From assembly GCA_949825025.1 (NCBI GenBank), contig OX463782.1, positions 434,001 to 498,000 of the forward strand: DNA of 64,000 nucleotides, written 5' to 3'. The notes under the pieces were generated by a model that made no database searches, was not told the origin of the DNA, and worked only from the letters and a program-made list of their open reading frames with translations. The DNA comes from Siphlonurus alternatus (taxonomy: Eukaryota > Arthropoda > Insecta > Ephemeroptera > Siphlonuridae). Positions 1 to 14,800 of the stretch are shown here, piece after piece; the first letter of the stretch is position 1, and each line of letters starts with the position of its first letter. Position numbers and translations under genes: made by a program.

Positions 1-120
1 ATTGAATTGAACTGCATTGAATTGAATTGAATTGATTTGAATTGATTTGAATTGAAATGAATTGAATAAATGAATTGAATTGATTTGAATTAATTTGAAT
101 TGATTTGAATTGATTGAATT
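1..120 (+). repeat. End of the unit preceding A1
   Basis: This is the last part of a unit that began outside the window. It opens with gaactgcattg and then gaaatgaattgaataaatg, the same order seen just before every later anchor (for example 7,841-7,961 and 16,204-16,322). Its type (A or B) cannot be told because the deciding variants lie upstream. Confidence 0.8.
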
Positions 121-3100
121 GAATTAACTTGAATTGAATAATTAAATTGAATTGATTTGAATTGAATTGAATTAAATTGAATTGAAATAAATTGAATTGA
201 ATTGAATAAATGAATTGAATTAACTTGAATTGAATTGAATTGAAATGAATTGAATAAATGAATTGAATTGATTCGAATTGAATTGAACTGAAATGAATTG
301 AATAAATGAATTGAATTGATTTGAATTGAATTGAATTGAATTGAATTGAATTGAATTGAATTGAATTAATTTGAATTGATTTGAATTGAATTAAATTGAT
401 TTGAATTGAATTGAATTGAATTGACTTGAATTGAATGAATTGAATAAAAGAATTGAATTGATTTGAATTGAATTAAATTAAATTAAATTGAATTAAATTG
501 AATTGATTTGAATTGAATTGAATTGATTGAATTGAATTGAATTGAATTAAATTAAATAAGTGAATTGAATTGAATTGAATAAATGAATTGAATTGAATTG
601 AATTGATTTGAATTGAACTGCATTGAATTGAATTGAATTGAATAAATGAATTGAATTGATCTGAATTGATTTGAATTGAATTGATTTGAATTGAAATGAA
701 TTGAATAAATGAATTGAATTGATTTGAATTAAATTGATTTGAATTGATTGAATTGAATTGACTTGAATTGAATAAATGAATTGAATTGATTTGAATTGAA
801 TTGAATTAAATTGAATTAAATTGATTTGAATTGAATCGAATTGAATTGATTTGAATTGAATTGATTTGAATTGATTGAATTGAATTGACTTGAATTGAAT
901 AATTGAATTGAATTGATTTAAATTGAATTGACTTGAATTGAATCAATTGAATAAATGAATTGAATTGATTTGAATTGAATTAAATTGATTTGAATTGAAT
1001 CGAATTGAATTGATTTGAATTAATTTGAATTGATTTGAATTGATTTGAATTGAATTGATTTGAATTGAAATGAATTGAATTAATGAATTGATTTGAATTG
1101 ATTTGAATTGAATTGATTTGAATTGATTGAATTAAATTGACTTGAATTGAATAAATGAATTGAATTGATTTGAATTGAATTAAATTGAATTAAAATAAAT
1201 TGAATTGAATTGAATAAATGAATTGAATTAAATTATATTGAATTGAATTGAATTAAATTGAATTGAATTGAATAAATGAATTGAATGAATGAATTGAATT
1301 GAATTGATTTGAATTGAATTGAATTGAATTGAATAAATGAATTGAATTGCATTGATTTAAATTGAATTGAATTGAATTGAATAAATGAATTGAATAAATT
1401 TGAATTGATTTGAATTGAAATAAATTAAATTGATTTGAATTGAATAAATGAATTGAATTGCATTGATTTGAATTGAATTGAATTGAATTGAATTGAATTG
1501 AATTGAATAAATGAATTTAATTGATTTGAATTGATTTGAATTGAATTGATTTGAATTGAATTGAATAGATTTGAATTGAAATGAATTGAATAAATGAATT
1601 GAATTGATTTGAATTGATTGAATTGAATTGACTTGAATTGAATAAATGAATTGATTTGATTTGAATTGAATTGAATTAAATTGAATTGAAATAAATTGAA
1701 TTGAATTGAATAAATGAATTGAATTAAATTAAATTGAATTGAATTGAATTGAATAAATAAATTGAATGAATGAATTGAATTGAATTGATTTGAATTGAAT
1801 TGAATTGAATTGAATTGAATTGAATAAATGAATTGAATTGCATTGATTTGAATTGAATTGAATTGAATTGAATTGAATTGAATAAATGAATTGAATAAAT
1901 TTGAATTGATTTGAATTAAATTAAATTGATTTGAATTGACTTGAATTGAATGAATTGAATAAAAGAATTGAATTGATTTTAATTGAATTAAATTAAATTA
2001 AATTAAATTAAATTGAATTGAATTGATTTGAATTGAATTGAATTGATTTGAATTGAATTAAATTGAATTGAATTGATTTGATTTGAATTGAATTGACTTG
2101 AATTGAATCAATTGAATAAATGAATTGAATGGATTTGAATTGAATCGAATTGAATTGAATAAATGAATTGAATTAAATTGAATTGAATTGAATTGAATAA
2201 ATGAATTGAATGAATGAATTGAATTGAATTGAATTGAATTGAATTGAATTGAATTGAATTGAATTGAATTGAATTGAATAAATGAATTGAATTGCATTGA
2301 TTTGAATTGAATTGAATTGAATTGAATTGAATTGAATAAATGAATAGAATAAATTTGAATTGATTTGAATTGATATAAATTAAATTGATTTGAATTAAAT
2401 TGACTTGAATTGAATGAATTGAATAAAAGAATTGAATTGATTTGAATTGAATTAAATTAAATTGAATTAAATTGAATTGATTTGAATTGAATTGATTTGA
2501 ATTGAATTGAATTGAATTGACTTGAATTGGATCAATTGAATAAATGAATTGAATTGATTTGAATTGAATAAATGAATTGAATTGAATTGAATTGAATTGA
2601 ATTGAATTGAATAAATGAATTAAATAAATTTGAATTGATTTGAATTGATTTGAATTGAATTAAATTGAATTTATTGAATTTAATTGAATTGAATTGAATA
2701 AATGAATTGATTTGATTTGAATGAAATTGAATTGAATTGATTTGAATTGAATGGAATTGATTTGAATTGACTTGAATTGAATGAATTGAATAAATAAATT
2801 GACTTGATTTGAATTGAATTGAATAAATGAATTGAATTGAATTAAATAAGTGAATTGAATTGAATTGAATAAATGAATTAAATTGAATTGAATTGAATTG
2901 ATTTGAATTGAACTGCATTGAATTGAATTGATTTGAATTGAATTGAATGAAATGAATTGAATAAATGAATTGAATTGATTTGAATTGAATTGAATTGATT
3001 TGAATTGATTGAATTGAATTGACTTGAATTGAATTAATGAATTGAATTGATTTGAATTGAATTGAATTAAATTGAATTGAAATAAATTGAATTGAATTGA

Positions 3101-4045
3101 ATAAATGAATTGAATTAAATTAAATTAAATTGAATTGAATTGAATAAATGAATTGAATTGATTTGAATTGAATTGAATTGAATTGAATTGAATTGAATAA
3201 ATGAATTGAATTGAATTGAATTGATTTGATTGAATTGAATTGACTTGAATTGAATTAATGAATTGAATTGATTTGAATTGAATTGAATTAAATTGAATTG
3301 AAATAAATTGAATTGAATTGAATAAATGAATTGAATTAAATTAAATTGAATTGAATTGAATAAATGAATTGAATTGCATTGATTTGAATTGGATTGAATT
3401 GAATAAATGAATTGAATTAAATTAAATTGATTTGAATTGACTTGAATTGAATGAATTGAATAAAAGAATTGAATTGATTTTAATTGAATTAAATTAAATT
3501 AAATTGATTTGAATTGAATTGATTTGAATTGAATTGAATTGAATTGATTTGATTTGAATTGAATTGACTTGAATTGAATCAATTGAATAAATGAATTGAA
3601 TTGATTTGAATTGAATTGAATGAATTGAATAAATGAATTGAATTGAATTGAATTGAATAAATGAATTAAATAAATTTGAATTGAATTGAATTAAATTGAA
3701 TTTAATTGAATTGAATTGAATTGAATTGAATTGAATAAATGAATTGAATTGAATTGAATTAAATAAGTGAATTGAATTGAATAAATGAACTGAACTGCAT
3801 TGAATTGAATTGAATTGAATTAATTTGAATTGATTTAAATTGAATTGACTTGAATTGAATGAATTGAATAAATGAATTGAATTGATTTGAATTGAATGAA
3901 ATTGAATTGAATTGATTTGAATTGAACTGCATTGAATTGAATTTAATTGATTTGAATTGAATTGATTTGAATTGAAATGAATTGAATAAATGAATTGAAT
4001 TGATTTGAATTAATTTGAATTGAATTGATTTGAATTGATTAAATT
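121..4045 (+). repeat. Satellite unit A1 (type A, 3.9 kb)
   Basis: Intact type A unit. The anchor is followed by the A-type head gaaatgaattgaataaatg and the unit's single TTCGAA at 272-277. One taagtg...actgcattg module (about 551-620) precedes GATC at 658-661. The A-specific aaattatattg lies near 1,230. Four copies of aataaaag occur (443, 1,959, 2,422, 3,469). The middle module with ggatcaattg near 2,530 and gaatttattgaatttaattg near 2,665 is present. The tail has gatttgattgaattg near 3,223 rather than the GAATTC of B tails. Distance to the next anchor is 3,925 bp. Together with B1 it forms the first A-B dimer. Confidence 0.85.
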
Positions 4046-4451
4046 GAATTAACTTGAATTGAATAATTAAATTGAATTGATTTGAATTGAATTAAATTGA
4101 ATTGAAATAAATTGAATTGAATTGAATAAATGAATTGAATTAACTTGAATTGAATTGAATTGAAAAGAATTGAATAATTGAATTGAATTGATTCGAATTG
4201 AATTGAACTGAAATGAATTGAATAAATGAATTGAATTGATTTGAATTGAATTGAATTTAATTTAATTGAATTAATTTGAATTGATTTGAATTGAATTGAA
4301 TTAAATTGATTTGAATTGAATTGAATTGACTTGAATTGAATGAATTGAATAAAAGAATTGAATTGATTTGAATTGAATTAAATTAAATTAAATTGAATTA
4401 AATTGAATTGATTTGAATTGAATTGAATTGATTGAATTGAATTGAATTAAA

Positions 4452-4965
4452 TTGAATTAAATTAAATAAGTGAATTGAATTGAATTGAATAAATGAATTG
4501 AATTGAATTGAATTGATTTGAATTGAACTGCATTGAATTGAATTGAATTGAATAAATGATTTGAATTGATTTGAATTGAATTAATTTGAATTGAAATGAA
4601 TTGAATAAATGAATTGAATTGATTTGAATTGATTGAATTGAATTGACTTGAATAAATGAATTGAATTGATTTGAATTGAATTGAATAAATGAATTGAATT
4701 AAATTAAATTGAATTGAATTGAATTAAATTGAATTGAATAAATGAATTGAATGAATGAATTGAATTGAATTGAATTGAATTGAATTGATTTGAATTGACT
4801 TGAATTGAATAAATAAATTGACTTGATTTGAATTGAATTGAATAAATGAATTGAATTGAATTGAATTAAATAAGTGAATTGAATTGAATTGAATAAATGA
4901 ATTGAATTGAATTGAATTGATTTGAATTGAACTGCATTGAATTGAATTGAATTGAATAAATGAAT
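4452..4965 (+). repeat. Type-B specific internal doubling of the taagtg module
   Basis: The module aaataagtgaattg ... gaactgcattg, single in A units (about 551-620), occurs twice here about 404 bp apart, with gaataaatgatttgaattg between. Only the second copy is followed by the gatctg word that follows the single A copy. B2, B3 and B5-B9 show the same pattern. This doubling explains most of the length difference between A and B units. Confidence 0.75.
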
Positions 4966-5649
4966 TGAATTGATCTGAATTGATTTGAATTGATTTGAAT
5001 TGAAATGAATTGAATAAATGAATTGAATTGATTTGAATTAAGTTGAATTGATTGAATTGAATTGACTTGAATTGAATAAATGAATTGAATTGATTTGAAT
5101 TGAATTAAATTGAATTGAATTAAATTGATTTGAATTGAATCGAATTGAATTGATTTGAATTGAATTGATTTGAATTGATTGAATTGAATTGACTTGAATT
5201 GAATAATTGAATTGAATTGATTTAAATTGAATTGACTTGAATTGAATCAATTGAATAAATGAATTGAATTGATTTGAATTGAATTAAATTGATTTGAATT
5301 GAATCGAATTGAATTGATTTGAATTGATTTGAATTGATTTGAATTGAATTGATTTGAATTGAAATGAATTGAATTAATGAATTGAATTGATTTGAATTGA
5401 TTTGAATTGAATTGATTTGAATTGATTGAATTAAATTGACTTGAATTGAATAAATGAATTGAATTGATTTGAATTGAATTAAATTGAATTAAAATAAATT
5501 GACTTGAATTGAATAAATGAATTGAATGAATGAATTGAATTGAATTGATTTGAATTGAATTGAATTGAATTGAATAAATGAATTGAATTGCATTGATTTA
5601 AATTGAATTGAATTGAATTGAATAAATGAATTGAATAAATTTGAATTGA

Positions 5650-7181
5650 TTTGAATTGAATTAAATTGAATTGAATTTAATTGAATTGAATTGAATAAAT
5701 GAATTGAATTGAATTGAATTGAATGAAATTGAATTGAATTGAATTGAATTGAATTGAATTGAATTGAATTGAATTGAATTGACTTGAATTGAATCAATTG
5801 AATAAATGAATTGAATTGAATTGAATTGAATTGAATAAACGAATTTAATTGATTTGAATTGATTTGAATTAAATTGATTTAAATTGATTTGAATTGAATT
5901 GATTTGAATTGAAATGAATTGAATAAATGAATTGATTTGAATTGATTTGAATTGATTGAATTGAATTGACTTGAATTGAATTAAATTGATATAAATTGAA
6001 TTGAATTGAATTGAATTGAATAATTGAATTGATTTGAATTGAATTGAATTGAATTGAATTGATTTGAATTGAATTGAATTGAATTGAATAAATGAATTGA
6101 ATTGATTTGAATTGAATTGAATTGAATTGAATTGAATTGAATTGAATAAATGAATTGAATTGCATTGATTTGAATTGAATTGAATTGAATTAATGAATTT
6201 AATTGATTTGAATTGATTTGAATTGAATTGATTTGAATTGATTTGAATTGAATTGATTTGAATTGAAATGAATTGAATAAATGAATTGAATTGATTTGAA
6301 TTGATTTGAATTGATTGAATTGAATTGACTTGAATTGAATAAATGAATTGAATTAAATTAAATTGAATTGAATTGAATTAAATTGAATTGAATTGAATTA
6401 AATTGAATTGAATAAATAAATTGAATGAATGAATTGAATTGAATTGATTTGAATTGAATTGAATTGAATTGAATTGAATTGAATTGAATTGAATTGAATT
6501 GAATTGAATAAATGAATTGAATTGCATTGATTTGAATTGAATTGAATTGAATTGAATTGAATAAATGAATTAAATTGATTTGAATTGATTTGAATTGAAT
6601 TGATTTGAATTGATTTGAATTGAATTGAATTGAATTGAAATGAATTGAATAAATGAATTGAAATGATTTGAATTGATTTGAATTGATTGAATTGAATTGA
6701 CTTGAATTGAATAAATGAATTGATTTGATTTAAATTGAATTGAATTAAATTGAATTGAAATAAATTGAATTGAATTGAATAAATGAATTGAATTGAATGA
6801 AATTGAATTGAATTGATTTGAATTGAATTGAATAAATGAATTAAATTGAATTGAATTGAATTGATTTGAATTGAACTGCATTGAATTGAATTAAATTGAT
6901 TTGAATTGAATTGAATGAAATGAATTGAATAAATGAATTGAATTGATTTGAATTGATTTGAATTGAATTGATTTGAATTGATTGACTTGAATTGAATTAA
7001 TGAATTGAATTGATTTGAATTGAATTGAATTAAATTGAATTGAAATAAATTGAATTGAATTGAATAAATGAATTGAATTAAATTAAATTGAATTGAATTG
7101 AATAAATGAATTGAATTGATTTGAATTGAATTGAATTGAATTGAATTGAATTGAATAAATGAATTGAATTGATTTGAATTC
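5650..7181 (+). repeat. Block D with a C fragment inside B1
   Basis: From about 5,650 the order matches the end of block C (gaattaaattg, gaattgaatttaattg, gaatgaaattg). After aaacg at 5,837-5,841 it matches block D, including the rare ttaaattgatataaattg word group near 5,990. The match to 48.9 kb is word for word over at least the first 250 bp read. It is about 0.23 kb longer than the other D copies because a segment between two gaaatgaattgaataaatg copies (near 6,637 and 6,917) is kept. Confidence 0.78.
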
Positions 7182-7961
7182 AATTGAATTAAATTGAATT
7201 GAAATAAATTGAATTGAATTGAATAAATGAATTGAATTAAATTAAATTGAATTGAATTGAATAAATGAATTGAATTGCATTGATTTGAATTGAATTGAAT
7301 TGAATTGAATTGAATTGAATAAATGAATTGAATTAAATTAAATTGATTTGAATTGACTTGAATTGAATGAATTGAATAAAAGAATTGAATTGATTTTAAT
7401 TGAATTAAATTAAATTAAATTGATTTGAATTGAATTGATTTGAATTGAATTGAATTGAATTGATTTGATTTGAATTGAATTGACTTGAATTGAATCAATT
7501 GAATAAATGAATTGAATTGATTTGAATTGAATTGAATGAATTGAATAAATGAATTGAATTGAATTGAATTGAATAAATGAATTAAATAAATTTGAATTGA
7601 ATTGAATTGAATTAAATTGAATTTAATTGAATTGAATTGAATTGAATTGAATTGAATTGAATAAATGAATTGAATTGAATTGAATTGAATTAAATAAGTG
7701 AATTGAATTGAATAAATGAACTGAACTGCATTGAATTGAATTGAATTGAATTAATTTGAATTGATTTAAATTGAATTAACTTGAATTGAATGAATTGAAT
7801 AAATAAATTGAATTGATTTGAATTGAATGAAATTGAATTGAATTGAACTGCATTGAATTGAATTGAATTGATTTGAATTGATTTGAATTGAAATGAATTG
7901 AATAAATGAATTGAATTGATTTGAATTAATTTGAATTGAATTGATTTGAATTGATTGAATT

Positions 7962-10900
7962 GAATTAACTTGAATTGAATAATTAAATTGAATTGATTTG
8001 AATTGAATTGAATTAAATTGAATTGAAATAAATTGAATTGAATTGAATAAATGAATTGAATTAACTTGAATTGAATTGAATTGAAATGAATTGAATAAAT
8101 GAATTGAATTGATTCGAATTGAATTGAACTGAAATGAATTGAATAAATGAATTGAATTGATTTGAATTGAATTGAATTGAATTGAATTGAATTGAATTAA
8201 TTTGAATTGATTTGAATTGAATTAAATTGATTTGAATTGAATTGAATTGAATTGACTTGAATTGAATGAATTGAATAAAAGAATTGAATTGATTTGAATT
8301 GAATTAAATTAAATTAAATTGAATTAAATTGAATTGATTTGAATTGAATTGAATTGATTGAATTGAATTGAATTAAATTGAATTAAATTAAATAAGTGAA
8401 TTGAATTGAATTGAATAAATGAATTGAATTGAATTGAATTGATTTGAATTGAACTGCATTGAATTGAATTGAATTGAATAAATGAATTGAATTGATCTGA
8501 ATTGATTTGAATTGAATTGATTTGAATTGAAATGAATTGAATAAATGAATTGAATTGATTTGAATTAAATTGATTTGAATTGATTGAATTGAATTGACTT
8601 GAATTGAATAAATGAATTGAATTGATTTGAATTGAATTGAATTAAATTGAATTAAATTGATTTGAATTGAATCGAATTGAATTGATTTGAATTGAATTGA
8701 TTTGAATTGATTGAATTGAATTGACTTGAATTGAATAATTGAATTGAATTGATTTAAATTGAATTGACTTGAATTGAATCAATTGAATAAATGAATTGAA
8801 TTGATTTGAATTGAATTAAATTGATTTGAATTGAATCGAATTGAATTGATTTGAATTAATTTGAATTGATTTGAATTGATTTGAATTGAATTGATTTGAA
8901 TTGAAATGAATTGAATTAATGAATTGAATTGATTTGAATTGATTTGAATTGAATTGATTTGAATTGATTGAATTAAATTGACTTGAATTGAATAAATGAA
9001 TTGAATTGATTTGAATTGAATTAAATTGAATTAATATAAATTGAATTGAATTGAATAAATGAATTGAATTAAATTATATTGAATTGAATTGAATTAAATT
9101 GAATTGAATTGAATAAATGAATTGAATGAATGAATTGAATTGAATTGATTTGAATTGAATTGAATTGAATAAATGAATTGAATTGCATTGATTTAAATTG
9201 AATTGAATTGAATTGAATAAATGAATTGAATAAATTTGAATTGATTTGAATTGAAATAAATTAAATTGATTTGAATTGAATAAATGAATTGAATTGCATT
9301 GATTTGAATTGAATTGAATTGAATTGAATTGAATTGAATAAATGAATTTAATTGATTTGAATTGATTTGAATTGAATTGATTTGAATTGAATTGAATTGA
9401 TTTGAATTGAAATGAATTGAATAAATGAATTGAATTGATTTGAATTGATTTGAATTGATTGAATTGAATTGACTTGAATTGAATAAATGAATTGATTTGA
9501 TTTGAATTGAATTGAATTAAATTGAATTGAAATAAATTGAATTGAATTGAATAAATGAATTGAATTAAATTAAATTGAATTGAATTGAATTGAATAAATA
9601 AATTGAATGAATGAATTGAATTGAATTGATTTGAATTGAATTGAATTGAATTGAATTGAATTAATGAATTGAATTGCATTGATTTGAATTGAATTGAATT
9701 GAATTGAATTGAATTGAATAAATGAATTGAATAAATTTGAATTGATTTGAATTGAATTAAATTAAATTGATTTGAATTGACTTGAATTGAATGAATTGAA
9801 TAAAAGAATTGAATTGATTTTAATTGAATTAAATTAAATTAAATTAAATTAAATTAAATTGAATTGAATTGATTTGAATTGAATTGAATTGATTTGAATT
9901 GAATTAAATTGAATTGAATTGATTTGATTTGAATTGAATTGACTTGAATTGAATCAATTGAATAAATGAATTGAATGGATTTGAATTGAATCGAATTGAA
10001 TTGAATAAATGAATTGAATTAAATTGAATTGAATTGAATTGAATAAATGAATTGAATGAATGAATTGAATTGAATTGAATTGAATTGAATTGAATTGAAT
10101 TGAATTGAATTGAATAAATGAATTGAATTGCATTGATTTGAATTGAATTGAATTGAATTGAATTGAATTGAATAAATGAATAGAATAAATTTGAATTGAT
10201 TTGAATTGATATAAATTAAATTGATTTGAATTAAATTGACTTGAATTGAATGAATTGAATAAAAGAATTGAATTGATTTGAATTGAATTAAATTAAATTG
10301 AATTAAATTGAATTGATTTGAATTGAATTGATTTGAATTGAATTGAATTGAATTGACTTGAATTGGATCAATTGAATAAATGAATTGAATTGATTTGAAT
10401 TGAATAAATGAATTGAATTGAATTGAATTGAATTGAATAAATGAATTAAATAAATTTGAATTGATTTGAATTGATTTGAATTGAATTAAATTGAATTTAT
10501 TGAATTTAATTGAATTGAATTGAATAAATGAATTGATTTGATTTGAATTGAATGAAATTGAATTGAATTGATTTGAATTGAATGGAATTGATTTGAATTG
10601 ACTTGAATTGAATGAATTGAATAAATAAATTGACTTGATTTGAATTGAATTGAATAAATGAATTGAATTGAATTAAATAAGTGAATTGAATTGAATTGAA
10701 TAAATGAATTAAATTGAATTGAATTGAATTGATTTGAATTGAACTGCATTGAATTGAATTGAATTGATTTGAATTGAATTGAATGAAATGAATTGAATAA
10801 ATGAATTGAATTGATTTGAATTGAATTGAATTGATTTGAATTGATTGAATTGAATTGACTTGAATTGAATTAATGAATTGAATTGATTTGAATTGAATTG

Positions 10901-11873
10901 AATTAAATTGAATTGAAATAAATTGAATTGAATTGAATAAATGAATTGAATTAAATTAAATTAAATTGAATTGAATTGAATTGAATAAATGAATTGAATT
11001 GATTTGAATTGAATTGAATTGAATAAATGAATTGAATTGATTTGAATTGAATTGAATTGATTTGATTGAATTGAATATTGACTTGAATTGAATTAATGAA
11101 TTGAATTGATTTGAATTGAATTGAATTAAATTGAATTGAAATAAATTGAATTGAATTGAATAAATGAATTGAATTAAATTAAATTGAATTGAATTGAATA
11201 AATGAATTGAATTGCATTGATTTGAATTGAATTGAATTGAATAAATGAATTGAATTAAATTAAATTGATTTGAATTGACTTGAATTGAATGAATTGAATA
11301 AAAGAATTGAATTGATTTTAATTGAATTAAATTAAATTAAATTGATTTGAATTGAATTGAATTGATTTGATTTGAATTGAATTGACTTGAATTGAATCAA
11401 TTGAATAAATGAATTGAATTGATTTGAATTGAATTGAATGAATTGAATAAATGAATTGAATTGAATTGAATTGAATAAATGAATTAAATAAATTTGAATT
11501 GAATTGAATTAAATTGAATTTAATTGAATTGAATTGAATTGAATTGAATTGAATTGAATTGAATAAATGAATTGAATTGAATTGAATTAAATAAGTGAAT
11601 TGAATTGAATAAATGAACTGAACTGCATTGAATTGAATTGAATTGAATTAATTTGAATTGATTTAAATTGAATTGACTTGAATTGAATGAATTGAATAAA
11701 TGAATTGAATTGATTTGAATTGAATGAAATTGAATTGAATTGATTTGAATTGAACTGCATTGAATTGAATTGAATTGATTTGAATTGAATTGATTTGAAT
11801 TGAAATGAATTGAATAAATGAATTGAATTGATTTGAATTAATTTGAATTGAATTGATTTGAATTGATTGAATT
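7962..11873 (+). repeat. Satellite unit A2 (type A, 3.9 kb)
   Basis: Near-copy of A1 shifted by 7,841 bp: A-type head, TTCGAA at 8,113-8,118, aaattatattg near 9,071 and the middle module ending near 10,749. The tail differs from A1 by carrying gaatattgacttg near 11,073, which recurs in the tails of A3, A4 and B5 and so marks a shared ancestor of those tails. Distance to the next anchor is 3,912 bp. Confidence 0.85.
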
Positions 11874-14800
11874 GAATTAACTTGAATTGAATAATTAAAT
11901 TGAATTGATTTGAATTGAATTAAATTGAATTGAAATAAATTGAATTGAATTGAATAAATGAATTGAATTAACTTGAATTGAATTGAATTGAAAAGAATTG
12001 AATAATTGAATTGAATTGATTCGAATTGAATTGAACTGAAATGAATTGAATAAATGAATTGAATTGATTTGAATTGAATTGAATTTAATTTAATTGAATT
12101 AATTTGAATTGATTTGAATTGAATTGAATTAAATTGATTTGAATTGAATTGAATTGAATTGACTTGAATTGAATGAATTGAATAAAAGAATTGAATTGAT
12201 TTGAATTGAATTAAATTAAATTGAATTAAATTGAATTGATTTGAATTGAATTGAATTGAATTGATTGAATTGAATTGAATTAAATTGAATTAAATTAAAT
12301 AAGTGAATTGAATTGAATTGAATAAATGAATTGAATTGAATTGAATTGATTTGAATTGAACTGCATTGAATTGAATTGAATTGAATAAATGATTTGAATT
12401 GATTTGAATTGAATTAATTTGAATTGAAATGAATTGAATAAATGAATTGAATTGATTTGAATTGATTGAATTGAATTGACTTGAATAAATGAATTGAATT
12501 GATTTGAATTGAATTGAATAAATGAATTGAATTAAATTGAATTGAATTAAATTGAATTGAATAAATGAATTGAATGAATGAATTGAATTGAATTGAATTG
12601 AATTGAATTGATTTGAATTGACTTGAATTGAATAAATAAATTGACTTGATTTGAATTGAATTGAATAAATGAATTGAATTGAATTGAATTAAATAAGTGA
12701 ATTGAATTGAATTGAATAAATGAATTGAATTGAATTGAATTGATTTGAATTGAACTGCATTGAATTGAATTGAATTGAATAAATGAATTGAATTGATCTG
12801 AATTGATTTGAATTGAATTGATTTGAATTGAAATGAATTGAATAAATGAATTGAATTGATTTGAATTAAGTTGAATTGATTGAATTGAATTGACTTGAAT
12901 TGAATAAATGAATTGAATTGAATTGAATTAAATTGAATTGAATTAAATTGATTTGAATTGAATCGAATTGAATTGATTTGAATTGAATTGATTTGAATTG
13001 ATTGAATTGAATTGACTTGAATTGAATAATTGAATTGAATTGATTTAAATTGAATTGACTTGAATTGAATCAATTGAATAAATGAATTGAATTGATTTGA
13101 ATTGAATTAAATTGATTTGAATTGAATCGAATTGAATTGATTTGAATTGATTTGAATTGATTTGAATTGATTTGAATTGAATTGATTTGAATTGAAATGA
13201 ATTGAATTAATGAATTGAATTGATTTGAATTGATTTGAATTGAATTGATTTGAATTGATTGAATTAAATTGACTTGAATTGAATAAATGAATTGAATTGA
13301 TTTGAATTGAATTAAATTGAATTAAAATAAATTGACTTGAATTGAATAAATGAATTGAATGAATGAATTGAATTGAATTGATTTGAATTGAATTGAATTG
13401 AATTGAATAAATGAATTGAATTGCATTGATTTAAATTGAATTGAATTGAATTGAATAAATGAATTGAATAAATTTGAATTGATTTGAATTGAAATAAATT
13501 AAATTGATTTGAATTGAATAAATGAATTGAATTGAATTGAATTGAATTGAATTGAATTGAATTAAATTGAATTGATTTGAATTGATTTGATTTGAATTGA
13601 ATTGAATTGACTTGAATTGAATCAATTGAATAAATGAATTGAATTGATTTGAATTGAATTAAATTGAATTGATTTGAATTGATTGAATTGAATTGACTTG
13701 AATTGAATAAATGAATTGAATTGATTTGAATTGATTTGAATTGAATTGATTTGAATTGAAATGAATTGAATTAATGAATTGAAATGAATTGAATTAATGA
13801 ATTGAACTGCATTGAATAGAATTGAATTGAATTGAATAAATGAATTGATTTGAATTGATTTGAATTGAATTGATTTGAATTGAAATGAATTGAATAAATG
13901 AATTGAATTGATTTGAATTGATTTGAATTGATTGAATTGAATTGACTTGAATTGAATAAATGAATTGATTTGATTTGAATTGAATTGAATTAAATTGAAT
14001 TGAAATAAATTGAATTGAATTGAATAAATGAATTGAATTAAATTAAATTGAATTGAATTGAATTGAATAAATAAATTGAATGAATGAATTGAATTGAATT
14101 GATTTGAATTGAATTGAATTGAATTGAATTGAATAAATGAATTGAATTGCATTGATTTGAATTGAATTGAATTGAATTGAATTGAATTGAATAAATGAAT
14201 TGAATAAATTTGAATTGATTTGAATTGAATTAAATTAAATTGATTTGAATTGACTTGAATTGAATGAATTGAATAAAAGAATTGAATTGATTTTAATTGA
14301 ATTAAATTAAATTAAATTAAATTAAATTGAATTGAATTGATTTGAATTGAATTGAATTGATTTGAATTGAATTAAATTGAATTGAATTGATTTGATTTGA
14401 ATTGAATTGACTTGAATTGAATCAATTGAATAAATGAATTGAATGGATTTGAATTGAATCGAATTGAATTGAATAAATGAATTGAATTAAATTGAATTGA
14501 ATTGAATTGAATAAATGAATTGAATGAATGAATTGAATTGAATTGAATTGAATTGAATTGAATTGAATTGAATTGAATTGAATAAATGAATTGAATTGCA
14601 TTGATTTGAATTGAATTGAATTGAATTGAATTGAATAAATGAATAGAATAAATTTGAATTGATTTGAATTGATATAAATTAAATTGATTTGAATTAAATT
14701 GACTTGAATTGAATGAATTGAATAAAAGAATTGAATTGATTTGAATTGAATTAAATTGAATTAAATTGAATTGATTTGAATTGAATTGATTTGAATTGAA

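Larger units (their letters stand above)
4046..7961 (+). repeat. Satellite unit B1 (type B head, C/D-like middle, 3.9 kb)
   Basis: The head is type B: gaaaagaattgaataattg, TTCGAA at 4,192-4,197, then gaatttaatttaattg and two taagtg...actgcattg modules about 404 bp apart (A has one). From about 5,650 the sequence leaves the usual B pattern and follows the C and D blocks found near 48.5-50.0 kb and 59.9-61.4 kb. The middle module with ggatcaattg is missing. The tail is the B kind with GAATTC at 7,176-7,181. Length happens to match the A unit (3,916 bp to the next anchor) although the content differs, so this is a mosaic. Confidence 0.82.
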
